This document shows, one piece after another, positions 49,122 to 57,841 of a stretch of 64,000 bases of DNA. The notes below the pieces were generated by a model. It ran no database searches. It was not told the origin of the DNA and saw only the letters and a program-made list of their open reading frames with translations. Position 1 is the first letter of the stretch. Each line of letters opens with the position of its first letter. The translations under genes were made by a program, and so were the position numbers. The stretch is from the NCBI GenBank assembly GCA_023953905.1, contig JAMLJA010000002.1, forward strand, positions 384,465-448,464. The letters run 5' to 3'. The DNA is from Rhizobiaceae bacterium. Its GTDB lineage: Bacteria; Pseudomonadota; Alphaproteobacteria; Rhizobiales; Rhizobiaceae.

Positions 49122-50006
49122 TCAGGATTTCGGACCTGGTGCCTGCGCGACAGAAAGCCAATTCTCGAACGTTTCATCGCCCACATTGGCCAACACCTCG
49201 CGCAGTGCGCTGGTCATCGGCAGCGGGCCGGCGTTTTGGCCGATAGACAGGGCGAGATCGATATCCTTGCGTAGAATGGAGTGCAGCGAGTCGAAATCGC
49301 TGCGTGTCGAGGCCCAGGCTGCATAGGCCTGGGTGGCGTCGCCGGGGCCGGATGTCAGGAAATTGCGACCCGTTCCCGCCTCGAACACCGGCATCGCATC
49401 CGGCAGAAACAGACCGTTCTCCAATCCGATGCGATATGCTTCGGCCGCGATCATCAATGTGCTGATGCCGACCATATTGTTGACGATCTTGGTCGCCTGC
49501 CCCGAACCCAGAGCGCCGCAGCGGAAGATATTGCTGCCCATCGCCTCCATCAGAGGCTGCAGATAGGCGCAATCTTCCTCGGTACCGCCCATGATGATCG
49601 CGAGAGTGCCGTCCCGCGCCTTGATCACGCCGCCACTCACCGGCGCGTCGACAACCCGCATGCCGACGCCAGACAACTCCTGCGCCAGATCCTTCATCGT
49701 CTGAGGCGCGACTGTGCCCATGATCACCAGCATGGGCTTCTTGTCGCCGACACCAGAGACCAGCCCGCCGGGGCCCGTAACGGCGGCGCGCACCTGTTCG
49801 GGTGTGGCGACAAGGATGATGACCACATCGCAATCCGCACAGTCGGCAGCATTTGACGTGGTGCGCACGCCAAGCGCCTCAAAGGAAGCGCGCGCCTTGT
49901 CGCTTCGATCGCAAACCACAAGCTCGAAACCAGCCTTGTGAATGTTCATCGCCATTGGCGCGCCCATGGCGCCGACGCCGATCACCGCTACCTTTTCGAT
50001 TGTCAT
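49122..50006 (-). CDS. NAD(P)-dependent oxidoreductase, 3-hydroxyisobutyrate dehydrogenase family
   Basis: 294 residues. N-terminal Rossmann loop GVGAMGAPMAMNIHKAGF, the substrate motif DAPVSGGVIKARDGTL, and the catalytic Lys in GSGQATKIVNNM. The family includes 3-hydroxyisobutyrate, tartronate-semialdehyde and related dehydrogenases. It is the last gene of a twelve-gene minus-strand run, 8 bases after the preceding gene. Substrate unknown; in this setting it could act on a beta-hydroxy acid. Confidence 0.92.
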   Translation of the reverse strand: MTIEKVAVIGVGAMGAPMAMNIHKAGFELVVCDRSDKARASFEALGVRTTSNAADCADCDVVIILVATPEQVRAAVTGPGGLVSGVGDKKPMLVIMGTVAPQTMKDLAQELSGVGMRVVDAPVSGGVIKARDGTLAIIMGGTEEDCAYLQPLMEAMGSNIFRCGALGSGQATKIVNNMVGISTLMIAAEAYRIGLENGLFLPDAMPVFEAGTGRNFLTSGPGDATQAYAAWASTRSDFDSLHSILRKDIDLALSIGQNAGPLPMTSALREVLANVGDETFENWLSVAQAPGPKS

Positions 50007-50014
50007 GTCTTGCC

Positions 50015-50767
50015 TCAATAGATGGTGACGCCGCTGTCGACCGACATGACCTGACCGGTAACCACGCGCGCCTCGTCGGAGGCGAGGTAGACGGCCATAT
50101 CGGCAATATCGAGCGGCTTGCACGGCCCCAACAGATGCATGTCGGCAAGCCGTCTGATTTCCTCACGCTCGCCGAGAAGTCGTTCTGCGCGCGGTGTCAT
50201 CACCAGCCCGGGCGCAATGGCATTCACCCGTATCTTGTCGGGCGCGTACTCGACAGCCATTGATCGCGTCAAAGCGGCAACTCCACCTTTCGCGGCGGTA
50301 TAGCAGTCGCGTTCCGTCAGGGCCATCAGCGCGGCCATGGACGACATATTCACCACCGATCCCCCGCCTGCTTTGGCGATCTCGGGAATAGCGTATTTGC
50401 AGCACAGGAACGTGCCGTAGAGGTCCAGCTTTATCACGCGCCAGAATTCCTCTTCAGGCGCGTCCGTGACCCGCCCATCCGCCGAACTTGAACCACCCGC
50501 GATATTGCACACGACATTCAGACGGCCGAAACGTTCGACGATCGATTTGATGGCACCCTGCACCCGGGCGGGGTCGGTGATGTCGACGACAAGCCCAAGA
50601 CCATTTTCGCCGGCCTGCGCCTCGCGCAGGGCATCGTTGACCGCATCTTCATCAATGTCGATCGCCGCGACACGCGCGCCTTCCTCGATGAAGCGTCGGC
50701 ATGTTGCACGCCCAATTCCACCGGCGGCGCCAGTGACGAAGGCAACTTTTCCGTCGAGTCGTCCCAA
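50015..50767 (-). CDS. SDR family oxidoreductase (canonical)
   Basis: 250 residues. TGAAGGIG near residue 12, NIAGG, catalytic Ser in VNMSS and Tyr-Lys in YTAAK are all present, and the C-terminus is IAPGLVMTP. It probably oxidises or reduces a secondary alcohol with NAD(P). It lies 13 bases after the flavoprotein gene and 8 bases before the hydroxyisobutyrate-dehydrogenase-like gene. Confidence 0.93.
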   Translation of the reverse strand: MGRLDGKVAFVTGAAGGIGRATCRRFIEEGARVAAIDIDEDAVNDALREAQAGENGLGLVVDITDPARVQGAIKSIVERFGRLNVVCNIAGGSSSADGRVTDAPEEEFWRVIKLDLYGTFLCCKYAIPEIAKAGGGSVVNMSSMAALMALTERDCYTAAKGGVAALTRSMAVEYAPDKIRVNAIAPGLVMTPRAERLLGEREEIRRLADMHLLGPCKPLDIADMAVYLASDEARVVTGQVMSVDSGVTIY

Positions 50768-50780
50768 ATCTTCCTCCCGT

Positions 50781-52814
50781 TCAGATCATCCAGCCCGCGC
50801 GCTCGCCGTCGAGTATTGCGGCATCCACCTGCCGCGGCGCCAAAGCGTCCCCGATCAGCAATGTCCGCATGCCGCGGCCTTTCAGTTCGGCGGCCAGTGC
50901 ATTGTCCGCGCTGTTGCCGATGGCGAGCACGATTGAGCCCGTATGCGAAATGCGATGGACACGCCCGCCGAATCGGTCCTCGCAAACCACCGCGTCAGGC
51001 TCGATCGCCGTCACGAAGGTCGAGGGTCTGACCGTGATGCCGAGATTGGCCAGTCGACGATAGAGCTGCGGTGCATGATGAACCGGCAGATCGGCGCCGG
51101 CATAGAAATGAGGTGTGACGATCGTGACCTTGCGGCCCTTTTCGGCGAGCCATTCGGCGGCAGCCGTTCCCGATAGATGCGGATCGTCCTCAATGACGAC
51201 GACCTCTTCGGCAATCGCGCCGTTGGCGGCAAACGCATCGCGCACGGTGACGACGCGCGCGCTGTCGACACCTTCGATCCCCTCGGCACCCGGGCGCAGC
51301 GACGTGTAGCCGTCTCGGCGCGGCTGCGAACCAGTCGCCACGACCACCGCATCGAACCCGCCCCCTAAAAGCACCGACGTGTCAGCTGCGGTCCCGCGCA
51401 GGACGTTCACACCCGTCCGGCCAAGCATCATTTCCTGCCAGTCATGAATCTCGGCAAATCCACGTCGCGAGGACACGGACGCCGTGATCCGATTTTGACC
51501 GCCAAGCTCCTGATCGCGCTCGAAGAGCGTGACGGCATGACCCCTCTCGGCGGCAACGCGCGCGGCCGCCATGCCTGCCGGGCCGCCACCGACCACCGCA
51601 ACTTTCTGACGGTGGGGCGCTCCACGCATCGTGCCGATGCCCAATTGTGCTTCGCGGCCAACCGCCGGATTGTGGACGCAGCCAACGCCGCGCCCACGGT
51701 CCAGCCCGACGATGCAAGACTGGTTGGAGTAGGTGCAGATGCGGATCCCCTCACGATCGCCGCGCTGGGCCTTCAAGGGTAGCTCAGGATCGGAAATGAG
51801 CGCTCGTGCCATGCCGATGAAGTCGGCCTGTCCGGCCTCGAGAACGGCCTCCGCATCTTCAGGCGTCGCGATACGCGAACTGACGCAAACAGGCATTCCG
51901 CCGACAGCGTCGCGTATCTGGCCGGCATGCGACGCAAACTGCGCCTCCGGTGCGGTAATGTCGGAAATCCATCCGGGGTAGTGCAGTGACGTCAAGCCGC
52001 TGACATTGACGTAGTTTGCGCCCCCCTCGCGCAGACGCCTGGCAATCTCGATCGAATCCGAGAGCTCGAGCCCGCCCGGCACCCCATCGGCGCCGTTCAT
52101 GCGAACACCGATGAGGAAGTCGGTGCCGGCAGCGCTCCGCACTGCTTGGAGCGTATCGAGCAGGAAGCGCATGCGGTTTTCGAGGCTTCCGCCGTAGGCG
52201 TCCGATCGCTTGTTCGTGGCCGGCGACAGGAATTCGTGGAGCAGGTAACCTTGTGCGGCGAAAAGCTCGACACCTGACGCTCCCGCCTCCTGCATGTTGA
52301 GGGCAGCGTCGACCATGGTCGCGACATATTCCTCGATGTCGCCGTGATCCATCTCCTTGGGAATCTCACCGGTCCGCGGACATGGCAAAGGCGATGGCGC
52401 AAACAGCGGGATGCCGAACTGTGTGGTGCCAGGCGAGCGCAATTGTCGTCCGCTGGCATTGAGCTGCGAAACGAAGTGCGCGCCGTGCGTGGAGATCGCC
52501 TCGATCATTCGGCGGTAATGCGGCTGCAGGCTTCGATCATTGGCAAGATCGAGGCCACCAAGCGCGGTCGTCTCCAGCGCGTCGCCCCAGCTTCCGAGCT
52601 TGCGCCAGGATGCAGGCATCAGGAAGTTGGACATGATGACCAGCCCTGCGCCGCCCTTGGCCCGCTCGACATGGTAAGCGATCGTCCGGTCAATCGCCGA
52701 TCCGTAACCGCCGCCGAACATAACCGCGTGCGGCATCATCGCGATCCGATTGCGCAGCGTGACATGCCCCAGCTTCAGCGGCGTGAACAGTTTTGGATAG
52801 AGGTGGTTGCTCAC
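50781..52814 (-). CDS. Old Yellow Enzyme-type flavoprotein fused to FAD/NAD domain (dienoyl-CoA reductase-like)
   Basis: 677 residues from GTG 52814 (only 2 bases from the preceding stop). An FMN-binding TIM barrel (MPHAVMFGGG, GYLLHEFLSPATNKRSDAYGG) is joined to a FAD/NAD(P)-binding module (VVGGGPAGMAAARVAAERGH). The usual His-Ala-His or His-Ala-Asn substrate motif reads FAAQGY here, and the CxxCNxxC part of the Fe-S site reads CTYSNQSC, so one cysteine is a serine. Likely reduces an enoyl or dienoyl CoA ester or ring, but the altered active site makes this uncertain. Confidence 0.88.
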   Translation of the reverse strand: MSNHLYPKLFTPLKLGHVTLRNRIAMMPHAVMFGGGYGSAIDRTIAYHVERAKGGAGLVIMSNFLMPASWRKLGSWGDALETTALGGLDLANDRSLQPHYRRMIEAISTHGAHFVSQLNASGRQLRSPGTTQFGIPLFAPSPLPCPRTGEIPKEMDHGDIEEYVATMVDAALNMQEAGASGVELFAAQGYLLHEFLSPATNKRSDAYGGSLENRMRFLLDTLQAVRSAAGTDFLIGVRMNGADGVPGGLELSDSIEIARRLREGGANYVNVSGLTSLHYPGWISDITAPEAQFASHAGQIRDAVGGMPVCVSSRIATPEDAEAVLEAGQADFIGMARALISDPELPLKAQRGDREGIRICTYSNQSCIVGLDRGRGVGCVHNPAVGREAQLGIGTMRGAPHRQKVAVVGGGPAGMAAARVAAERGHAVTLFERDQELGGQNRITASVSSRRGFAEIHDWQEMMLGRTGVNVLRGTAADTSVLLGGGFDAVVVATGSQPRRDGYTSLRPGAEGIEGVDSARVVTVRDAFAANGAIAEEVVVIEDDPHLSGTAAAEWLAEKGRKVTIVTPHFYAGADLPVHHAPQLYRRLANLGITVRPSTFVTAIEPDAVVCEDRFGGRVHRISHTGSIVLAIGNSADNALAAELKGRGMRTLLIGDALAPRQVDAAILDGERAGWMI

Positions 52815-52816
52815 GG

Positions 52817-53626
52817 CTAGTACGGCGTCTTCTTGGGAAAGGAGGGTGGCCGCCTCTCCTTGAAGGAAGCCAGCCCTTCGACCGGATCTGGACCGGAGAA
52901 GCCAAGCATTTCCAATGCAAGAGATGCGTCGAAGGTCGGGCCGGCCATGCGCAGCCAGTTGTTGAGCGCATATTTCGTCCATTGCACGGCCGACGGCGCG
53001 CCCTGCGCCAGACGCGTCGCGATTTCCAGCGCCTTGTCCTGCAATTCGTTGTCTTCGACGGCAAGTGCCACGAGGCCCATGCGCTCCGCCATCTCTCCCG
53101 TCACCGGTTCGTTGAGAAGCAGATGATATTTCGCCTTCGCCATGCCGCATAAAATCGGCCAGATGATCGCCGCATGATCACCCGCAGCAACGCCCAGCCG
53201 GACGTGCCCGTCAACGAGCTTCGCGGTCTTCGTCGCGATGGGAATATCCGAGACAAGCGCTGCGGCAAGCCCCGCACCGACCGCCGAACCCTGAATGGCT
53301 GACACGATCGGCTTTGAGCAGTTGATGATGTTGTAGACGAGGTCCCGCGCCTCTCGCCACATATTGGCGCGCTCTTCGAAGCTGCTCGTCAGCTTGTCGA
53401 CGACGTCGAAATCCCCGCCTGCGGAAAACGACCTTCCGGTTGCGCACAGAAGAACAGCTTTTACATCCCGGTCGCGGTCGATCACGCGCCAGATGTCCGC
53501 GAGTTCGCGGTGACCGTCCGCGTCAAGCGCATTTAGCCGCTCGGGCCGATCCAGCGTCAGGCGCAGGACGCCCTCGACGGGCCGGTCACAACGTATCGTC
53601 GGAAATGCAGCATAGGTTTCAGTCAT
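52817..53626 (-). CDS. enoyl-CoA hydratase/isomerase family protein with altered active site
   Basis: 269 residues. Crotonase fold with oxyanion-hole strands CATGRSFSAGGDFD near residue 63 and IQGSAVGAGLAAALVSDI near 110. The segment that normally carries the two catalytic Glu residues reads VDGHVRLGVAAGDHAAIIWP and lacks both, as in a subgroup of crotonase proteins that are not classical hydratases. It could be a hydrolase, decarboxylase or C-C lyase. ATG 53626 follows AAGGA. It is 2 bases from the next gene. Confidence 0.88.
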   Translation of the reverse strand: MTETYAAFPTIRCDRPVEGVLRLTLDRPERLNALDADGHRELADIWRVIDRDRDVKAVLLCATGRSFSAGGDFDVVDKLTSSFEERANMWREARDLVYNIINCSKPIVSAIQGSAVGAGLAAALVSDIPIATKTAKLVDGHVRLGVAAGDHAAIIWPILCGMAKAKYHLLLNEPVTGEMAERMGLVALAVEDNELQDKALEIATRLAQGAPSAVQWTKYALNNWLRMAGPTFDASLALEMLGFSGPDPVEGLASFKERRPPSFPKKTPY

Positions 53627-53654
53627 GACTGGTCCTTGAAGAGGCACTGCACGT

Positions 53655-54434
53655 TCAGATCGAACGGCGGGACGTCAGGCCCCCATCTATCGTGATGATG
53701 GTTCCGGAGGTGTAGGATGAGCGCGACGAGGCGAGGAAGACAAACATGTCCACCACCTCGCGAACCGTTGCGGCTCGGCCGAGCGGGTATTCGGCAAGGA
53801 GCTCCCCGAAACGGCTCTCGTCACCCCAGGCTTCTTTCGCGCGCTTCTTCATGATGTTGGCGATCCTGTCGGTCGCGACGGGTCCGGGATTGATGCCCAC
53901 GACACGCACGCCGTCCTCGAGACTGCGGCCGCCCAGCGCGCGCGTGAACGCCATCAAGGCCGCGTTGCCCGTCGAGCCGGCAATATAGCGGAAATCGAAA
54001 TTCTCGCCGCCATTGCCGATATTGTTGAGGATCACGCCTCCGCCTGCCGCCTTCATGCGAGGATAGAATGCGCGGCAAAGGTCGATATAACCCATCACCT
54101 TGACTTCCCAACCGGCGCGCCATGCATCGGCATCGACCTGCCACAGATCCCCGCCTGGAATGGCTCCCGCGTTGTTGACGAGAATGTCGACGTCACCGGC
54201 TTGCTCGGCGATGGCTGCCGTCGCACCCTTCGCCGAAATATCCTGTTCCTGGATGGTGACCTCGATCCCGTGAGCATCGGTAAGCCGGCTAGCGACGGCC
54301 TGGAGCTTCTGGCTGGATCGCGCGACGAGATGGAGACGGCACCCTTCCTCGGCGAATGCCTCAGCGAGGCCCTCGCCGATCCCCTGGGAGGCCCCGGTGA
54401 TGAGAACTTTCTTGCCGTGGAGATTGAGATCCAT
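53655..54434 (-). CDS. SDR family protein with altered catalytic triad
   Basis: 259 residues. Rossmann motif TGASQGIGEGLAEAF and NNAGAIPGG are normal. Where a classical SDR has a Ser followed 13 residues later by YxxxK, this protein reads ILNNIGNGGENFDFRYIAGS: the Ser position is Asn and the Lys position is Ser. Tyr is kept. This suggests a specialised or non-redox role, possibly a hydratase or NAD-binding partner. It lies between the crotonase and acyl-CoA synthetase genes. Confidence 0.88.
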   Translation of the reverse strand: MDLNLHGKKVLITGASQGIGEGLAEAFAEEGCRLHLVARSSQKLQAVASRLTDAHGIEVTIQEQDISAKGATAAIAEQAGDVDILVNNAGAIPGGDLWQVDADAWRAGWEVKVMGYIDLCRAFYPRMKAAGGGVILNNIGNGGENFDFRYIAGSTGNAALMAFTRALGGRSLEDGVRVVGINPGPVATDRIANIMKKRAKEAWGDESRFGELLAEYPLGRAATVREVVDMFVFLASSRSSYTSGTIITIDGGLTSRRSI

Positions 54435-54444
54435 GCGCCTTGTC

Positions 54445-56382
54445 CTATCCCTGTTTTATGACCCGCTCGATTTCCGCTATCGCTTCGGGATTGACCAGCG
54501 AAGAGAGGTCTCCTGCAGGTAACCCGGAATATACACTGCGAATGACCCGCCGCATGATCTTCGAGCTTCGGGTCTTGGGCAGTTGCGGGACAATGAACAC
54601 GGCACGCGGCGCGAAGGGACGGCCAAGCCGTTCCTGAATGCGCTTTGCAGCAATGTCGCGCACATTCTCCGGCGCACCGTCGCAGCACAGGAACGCGACT
54701 ATTACCTGTCCCTTTACCGGATCGTCGGCGCCGATGACCGCCGCCTCGACGACGCCGTCGATCTCGGCAAGTATTTCCTCGACCTCGGCCGGACCGACAC
54801 GCTTGCCGGCGACCTTGATCGTGTCGTCAGATCGACCGGGCAGAAAGTAGTGTCCCTCCTCCGTGCGCATTGCCAGATCGCCATGGATCCAGATGCCGGG
54901 AACGCTTTGCCAATAGGTCTCCAGATAGCGGGCGTCGTCCTTCCAGAACGAGGCCGTCATGCCGACGAAGGGAGTGCGGATCGCAAGCTCGCCAACCGTG
55001 CCCGTTACAGAGGCGCCGGTCGAATCCACCACATCCACAGCAACGCCCGGTGATCGCGCATTGAACCCCCCGGGAATGATTGGCTTGACGACCACGCTCG
55101 CCAGGAGCCCGCCGGAGACTTCGGTGCCGCCGGTGTAGTTGATGAGCGGGCAATCGCCGCGTCCGAAATTGCGCTCGAACCAAACAAAATGTTCGGCCGC
55201 AATGCTCTCTCCGGCAGTGATCAGCATCCGCAAAGAGGACAAATCTGGACTGGTTGCCGTCTCCTGATGAGCCGCCAGCCCTCGGATCAATGTAGGCGCA
55301 GATCCGAAATGCGTCGCCTTGTAGCGCTCGATCAAACGCCCCATGCGCGACCAGTCGGGATAATCCGGCGCGCCGTCATAACAGACAAGCGTCGCGCCTC
55401 TCAGCAATGCCGAAGAAAGAATGAGACAACCCGCAATCCAACCCATGTCGGCTGGCCAGCAAAAGACGTCGCCGGGGCCGACATCGAAATGCACTGCCGC
55501 ATCATGCGCGATCTTGATCGGAAATCCGCCATGTACATGCACCGCGCCCTTGGGCTTTCCGGTCGTGCCGGAGGTGAAAATGACCATGAACGGGTCATTG
55601 GGAGACATGCGCGCCGATGGCGGGGCGGATTCAGCCGGCAAGCGAAGCGAGTGCCAGTCGATCATGTTCTGGCCGCTGAGATCGGGAGGCGACGGGTCGT
55701 CGGCGGATGTCTTGAGAATGACGAGTTCCAGCCCCGGCACGGCACGGCGCACGGCTGCGACCGTTTCGCTCGTGGAGACAAATTTGCCACGGCGCTGGAA
55801 GCCAGACGTCACGATGAGCGCGCGTGCGCCGCAAGGTTCGAGACGCGCCGAAATCGCATCAACTCCAAAACCACTGAAGAGCGGGACGACAATTGCCCCA
55901 ATATAGGCGATGGCGAGCACTGAGACGGAAGCCTCGATCCCGTTCTCAATCAGCAGGCCTACCCTGTCGCCGCGCTTGATCCCGGCGGCAAGAAGCCCGG
56001 AAGCGAACCCGCGCACTTCATCTGCGAGTTCGCCATAGGTCAGGCGATTGGAGCCTCCATTCTCGGTCTCGGCAATGATCGCGAGCCTGTTCTTTGCTTC
56101 GTCATTGTCCAGGATCATGTCGACCCAGTTCAGTTCCCCTCCGACGAACCAGGAAGGAAAAGGCGCACCCCGCGAGGTATCGCAATAGGTGTCGTAATCG
56201 CGGCTCCACCGCACGCCGCAGAAATCAACGACCTCGCGCCAGTAGGCATCCGGGTTGGCAAGAGAAAAATCATAGAGTGTATCGAAGTCCTGAAGGCCCA
56301 GCCGACGCGCGAGCGCCGTCACCTGCGCGTTGTCGATATATGCGTCCGTAGGCTGCCAGACATCTTTCGCGTCGAGTGCCAT
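54445..56382 (-). CDS. acyl-CoA synthetase, acetoacetyl-CoA synthetase/acetyl-CoA synthetase-like
   Basis: 645 residues. ANL-family enzyme that activates a carboxylic acid with ATP and CoA. The phosphate-binding loop is FTSGTTGKPKGAVH, the A5 region is NYTGGTEVSGG, the A8 hinge is GRSDDTIKVAGKRVGPAEVEE and the A10 lysine lies in KTRSSKIMRR. An extra N-terminal region (WREVVDFCGVRWSRDYD) is typical of acetate or propionate-type synthetases. Substrate unknown. It starts 2 bases after livF. Confidence 0.93.
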   Translation of the reverse strand: MALDAKDVWQPTDAYIDNAQVTALARRLGLQDFDTLYDFSLANPDAYWREVVDFCGVRWSRDYDTYCDTSRGAPFPSWFVGGELNWVDMILDNDEAKNRLAIIAETENGGSNRLTYGELADEVRGFASGLLAAGIKRGDRVGLLIENGIEASVSVLAIAYIGAIVVPLFSGFGVDAISARLEPCGARALIVTSGFQRRGKFVSTSETVAAVRRAVPGLELVILKTSADDPSPPDLSGQNMIDWHSLRLPAESAPPSARMSPNDPFMVIFTSGTTGKPKGAVHVHGGFPIKIAHDAAVHFDVGPGDVFCWPADMGWIAGCLILSSALLRGATLVCYDGAPDYPDWSRMGRLIERYKATHFGSAPTLIRGLAAHQETATSPDLSSLRMLITAGESIAAEHFVWFERNFGRGDCPLINYTGGTEVSGGLLASVVVKPIIPGGFNARSPGVAVDVVDSTGASVTGTVGELAIRTPFVGMTASFWKDDARYLETYWQSVPGIWIHGDLAMRTEEGHYFLPGRSDDTIKVAGKRVGPAEVEEILAEIDGVVEAAVIGADDPVKGQVIVAFLCCDGAPENVRDIAAKRIQERLGRPFAPRAVFIVPQLPKTRSSKIMRRVIRSVYSGLPAGDLSSLVNPEAIAEIERVIKQG

Positions 56383-56384
56383 CG

Positions 56385-57107
56385 CTAAATTCCCAAATAC
56401 GCGCGTTGAACCTCAGGGCTTTCCGCCAGAACGCTCGCCTTGTCCTCCGCGACAATCGACCCGCCTTCGAGGATGTAGGCATAGTCGGCGACCGAAAGCG
56501 CCGTCTCGGCATTCTGCTCGACCAACAGCACATTGACGCCGGTGCCGGCAATCGTCGTCACCAGTTCGGCAATACGATCAACCACGGCGGGTGCCAGGCC
56601 AATCGTCGGCTCGTCCAGCAGCAGCAGACGCGGTGAACTCATCAGCGCACGCGCCACAGCAATCATCTGTTGCTGGCCGCCGCTGAATGTCCCGGCCATC
56701 GTCGACAACCGCTCTCGAAGCTCAGGAAACAGATCAAGCACCCGGTCGAGGTCTCGCCGCACCGCCACCTTGTCGGATCGGGCGAAGGCGCCAAGTTCGA
56801 GGTTCTCCAGAAGAGTCATTTCCGAGAAGAGACGGCGTCCCTCCGGAACCACCGAAAGTCCCTTCGGCACGAGCCGGTCGGGCGACTGCCCCGTGATGTC
56901 TTCTCCGAACAGATGGACAGTGCCGGCTGTCGCACGCACCAGACCGCAGATCGTTTTGATGAGGGTCGATTTGCCTGCGCCATTCGCTCCGACGATGGTG
57001 ACGATCTGGCCGGTGCGAATTGTCAGGTTCACGTTCCTGATTGCAGGGACGACTCCATAACTCGCGGACAGGCCGGCAACCACCAGCGCATTCTCTTCAA
57101 TGCTCAT
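56385..57107 (-). CDS. livF: branched-chain-type ABC transporter ATPase LivF
   Basis: 240 residues. Walker A GANGAGKSTLIKT, signature FSGGQQQMIAVARAL, Walker B LLLLDEPTIGLA. LivF-type proteins have no C-terminal extension, as here. Start overlaps the end of livG by 11 bases. The pair energises uptake of amino acids, short organic acids or aromatic acids bound by the periplasmic protein. Confidence 0.95.
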   Translation of the reverse strand: MSIEENALVVAGLSASYGVVPAIRNVNLTIRTGQIVTIVGANGAGKSTLIKTICGLVRATAGTVHLFGEDITGQSPDRLVPKGLSVVPEGRRLFSEMTLLENLELGAFARSDKVAVRRDLDRVLDLFPELRERLSTMAGTFSGGQQQMIAVARALMSSPRLLLLDEPTIGLAPAVVDRIAELVTTIAGTGVNVLLVEQNAETALSVADYAYILEGGSIVAEDKASVLAESPEVQRAYLGI

Positions 57108-57840
57108 TGCGGTGCCCCAGATACGCGTCGATCACATTCTTGTCCGCTCTGATCTCGGCGGGTGTGCCGGTCGCAAGGTGCTGTCCATGATGCAGGACGA
57201 CGATGCGATCGCAGACCTTCATCACCGCCTTCATATTGTGCTCGACAAGCAGCACGGAACATCCGAAATCATCCCGAATCCGCTCCAGCACGGAAAGCGT
57301 GTTTGTGACTTCGGTCTGGTTGAGCCCCGTCAAGGGTTCGTCGAGACACAACAGACGCGGACGCGCCGCGAAAGCGATACCAATGGAGACGAGACGCTGG
57401 ATGCCGTGCGGAAGCGTTCCCGCCTCGTCCGACAGATAGCCGGAAAGGCCCAGCATCTCGGCCGTCTCGCGAACCCGCTCGCGGCGCTTCTGGCGGCTGC
57501 CGATGCCATGGATGGCGCCAAGCAGGATGTTGTCGCCCACGGTCATGCTGCGCATCAGGCTGCCGTGCTGGAAGGTGCGCACGAGCCCCATGCGGCTGAT
57601 CGAAAGGGGAGATTTGCCGGTGCAATTCTGGCCAAAGACGAACAGCTCCCCGGCAGATGGCTTGTAGAAGCCGCTGATGAGGTTGAATGTCGTGCTCTTG
57701 CCAGCGCCGTTCGGCCCGATGAGCCCGAGGATCTCGTTGGGCATGATTTCGAGATCGAGATCCGATACGGCCACCAACCCGCCGAAGCGACGTGTCAGGC
57801 CCTTGGTTCTGAGAAGGGGAGAATGATCTGTCGCCGACAT
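57097..57840 (-). CDS. livG: branched-chain-type ABC transporter ATPase LivG
   Basis: 247 residues from ATG 57840. Walker [17 protein letters not shown], and LivG-type insertion with [17 protein letters not shown]. The signature reads [15 protein letters not shown] instead of the usual LPYGQQRRLEIARAL, and Walker B is [13 protein letters not shown]. It is otherwise a normal LivG. AAGGAAAAG lies before the ATG, 1 base after livM. Confidence 0.94.
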   Translation of the reverse strand: MSATDHSPLLRTKGLTRRFGGLVAVSDLDLEIMPNEILGLIGPNGAGKSTTFNLISGFYKPSAGELFVFGQNCTGKSPLSISRMGLVRTFQHGSLMRSMTVGDNILLGAIHGIGSRQKRRERVRETAEMLGLSGYLSDEAGTLPHGIQRLVSIGIAFAARPRLLCLDEPLTGLNQTEVTNTLSVLERIRDDFGCSVLLVEHNMKAVMKVCDRIVVLHHGQHLATGTPAEIRADKNVIDAYLGHRNEH

Positions 57841-57841
57841 C

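Noticed and set aside
49041..49274. Open frame with GGAGGG ahead of an ATG, after the AceE-like gene
   Set aside because: Most of it is antisense to the hydroxyisobutyrate-dehydrogenase-like gene, and the peptide resembles nothing; the purine-rich run also forms a hairpin with CCCTCC.
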